From positions 1-6,195 of the forward strand of contig JAQUTM010000139.1 in assembly GCA_028694405.1 (NCBI GenBank): a stretch of DNA of 6,195 nucleotides. Direction: 5' to 3'. The DNA comes from Oscillospiraceae bacterium (GTDB lineage Bacteria > Bacillota > Clostridia > Oscillospirales > Ruminococcaceae). Shown here in pieces: positions 4,931-6,195 of the stretch. The position numbers and the translations under genes were made by a program. Each line of letters begins with the position of its first letter. Position 1 is the first letter of the stretch. The notes below the pieces were generated by a model. The model saw only the letters and a list, made by a program, of their open reading frames with translations, was not told the origin of the DNA and ran no database searches.

Positions 4931-6142
4931 ATGAATAAAAAAATTTTAAAACGAGCAATGGCATTTCTTCTTATTACAACCTGGACTTTTTATCTGGTGG
5001 GGTGTGCGGCAAGCACAAATTCTGTACCTGCAAACGTAGATTTAAGTGCCAGTTCTAAAGAGACTTCAGATACAACAAGCAGCACTTCGTCCGCCAGCAA
5101 GGCGAACCGTGTTGTGCCTCAAATAGATATGAAAAAGTATGCAGGTGTTGTACTGACAGAGACTGCCGACGCCGGACAGACTTACTTAGATGAGACACTT
5201 TTTATAGGAGATTCCAATACCGCAAGGTTGTCCACTTATGATTTAACAAAGTTTGATCAAACCTTGGGTGTAGTGTCTATGGGCATACAGGGTGCGCTAA
5301 GCGAAGGACGCATTTGGTTTTATGGCCATGACACAGGGTACACCATGGCTCAAGCTGTTGGCATGTTGCAGCCGCGGCGTATTATTATTACTTTCGGTAC
5401 AAATAATGCAGGGGGCTCCTCTACAGAGGACTTTATCAGCGCGTACAGAAAAGTTTTAAATGCAATGTATGCCGCTTATCCTGCTGCAGATATTATAATA
5501 AATGCAGTGCCGCCCATGGGCAAAGGTGTTAGTGACTTAGAGAAAAAAACAAAATCTATTATTGAGTATAATAAGGCGTTGGTGGAACTGGCCGCAGAGT
5601 TGGATTTAACCTTTTTAAACAGTGCAGAAATTTTGCAAGACCCTGCTACCGGTTACGCTTATGACGGAATGGTGGTAGAGGACGGAATTCACTTGACGGA
5701 TAAAGCGTTGAACGCTCAGTTAAAATATTATCGTACACACAGTCATGTTGTAGCAGATACCCGTACAGCAGTAACTAATGTACCATCTCATATGCCAGAG
5801 CCGGCAACCGTAGAAACTACCAGCACACCTTCGTTAAATTTAGATGAAATGGACGCAACAGAGCTGGACAAGCTTGATACTGTAAATGTACAGTATATAA
5901 TGGCGGTTGAAGGGGAAGAACCTAAAAATGATGACGGTACCTCGGCGTTTACGGGAGGGGTAGCAGGCAGTGCAAAATGTGTGCGTGGCGGTAGTACTTT
6001 TGTACAAATTGCAGCTGCCGCAGGGTACGGCTTTTTTGTACAGGTAACACCCGGCTGCGCAATGGACGGTGATAACCTTGTTGTGCCAGCGGAGTATGCA
6101 GGTACAAATGTAGAAGTTATTGTAACTTATTATGTACAGTAA
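4931..6142 (+). CDS. SGNH/GDSL-hydrolase lipoprotein with uncharacterised C-terminal domain
   Basis: This is a 403-residue predicted surface lipoprotein. The signal peptide is basic (NKKILKR) then hydrophobic and ends in the lipobox LVGC, with Cys25 as the lipidation site. A Ser/Thr-rich linker (about 37-58) tethers the enzyme. The SGNH hydrolase domain (about 86-270) has GDSN (93-96) with nucleophile Ser95, an oxyanion-hole Gly near MGIQG (117-121), GTNN (156-159) with Asn158 or Asn159 as the block III Asn, and DGIHLT (251-256) with catalytic Asp251 and His254. Such enzymes cleave esters or acetyl groups from lipids, polysaccharides or peptidoglycan; the substrate here is unknown. After a Pro/Thr-rich segment (about 284-302), residues 303-403 form a separate, apparently beta-rich domain with Cys350 and Cys376 that I do not recognise. 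The gene has its own promoter and long leader and appears monocistronic, although no terminator is visible in the last 53 bases. Confidence 0.9.
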   Translation: MNKKILKRAMAFLLITTWTFYLVGCAASTNSVPANVDLSASSKETSDTTSSTSSASKANRVVPQIDMKKYAGVVLTETADAGQTYLDETLFIGDSNTARLSTYDLTKFDQTLGVVSMGIQGALSEGRIWFYGHDTGYTMAQAVGMLQPRRIIITFGTNNAGGSSTEDFISAYRKVLNAMYAAYPAADIIINAVPPMGKGVSDLEKKTKSIIEYNKALVELAAELDLTFLNSAEILQDPATGYAYDGMVVEDGIHLTDKALNAQLKYYRTHSHVVADTRTAVTNVPSHMPEPATVETTSTPSLNLDEMDATELDKLDTVNVQYIMAVEGEEPKNDDGTSAFTGGVAGSAKCVRGGSTFVQIAAAAGYGFFVQVTPGCAMDGDNLVVPAEYAGTNVEVIVTYYVQ

Positions 6143-6195
6143 AAGAAAAGAACTGTCCTTTAAAGCGACTGTGTCACAAGGAAAAACTAATTAAG

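Noticed and set aside
6143..6195. Possible terminator after the last gene (TCCTT 6156-6160 with AAGGA 6178-6182)
   Set aside because: The stem is only 5 bp with a long loop and no T run; the real terminator probably lies beyond the window.

Overview
The window looks like ordinary chromosomal DNA from a low-to-mid GC Firmicute, most likely an anaerobic Clostridia lineage (Oscillospirales-like). The reasons are moderately AT-rich intergenic DNA, strong AGGAGG-type ribosome binding sites, lipobox lipoproteins without outer-membrane features, compact U-tract terminators, and protein families typical of that group. This placement is inference from style and content; no marker gene fixes it. All six genes lie on the + strand. 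I see no tRNA, rRNA, CRISPR array, IS element or phage gene.

Layout: (1) 23-1582 is a two-gene unit, a TraX-family membrane protein followed after 36 bases by proC (pyrroline-5-carboxylate reductase, the last step of proline synthesis), closed by a hairpin at 1594-1641. (2) 1665-2823 is a self-contained lipoprotein gene for an ABC-transporter substrate-binding protein of the ABC_sub_bind (COG2984, TrpX-like) family. It has its own promoter, a 5'-terminal hairpin, a cluster of GTAAT/ATTAC half-sites and a strong terminator. (3) 2878-4748 has a new promoter driving the cognate permease (COG4120, BPD_transp_2) and ATPase (COG1101), closed by a strong terminator. (4) 4750-6142 has a near-consensus promoter, an approximately 145-nt leader with several possible helices, and a lipoprotein with an SGNH/GDSL hydrolase domain plus an uncharacterised C-terminal domain.

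Functionally, regions 2 and 3 together encode one complete importer: lipid-anchored binding protein, membrane channel and ATPase. Relatives import tryptophan or other aromatic amino acids, but the substrate here cannot be read from sequence, and no T-box motif was seen ahead of it. The binding protein is transcribed apart from the channel and ATPase, which would allow it to be made in excess. The SGNH lipoprotein is probably an extracellular esterase or deacetylase acting at the cell surface.

No wholly new system is evident. The items most worth following up are the structured leader before the SGNH lipoprotein, a 19-bp hairpin inside the TraX-family gene, and the symmetrical sites around the binding-protein promoter.
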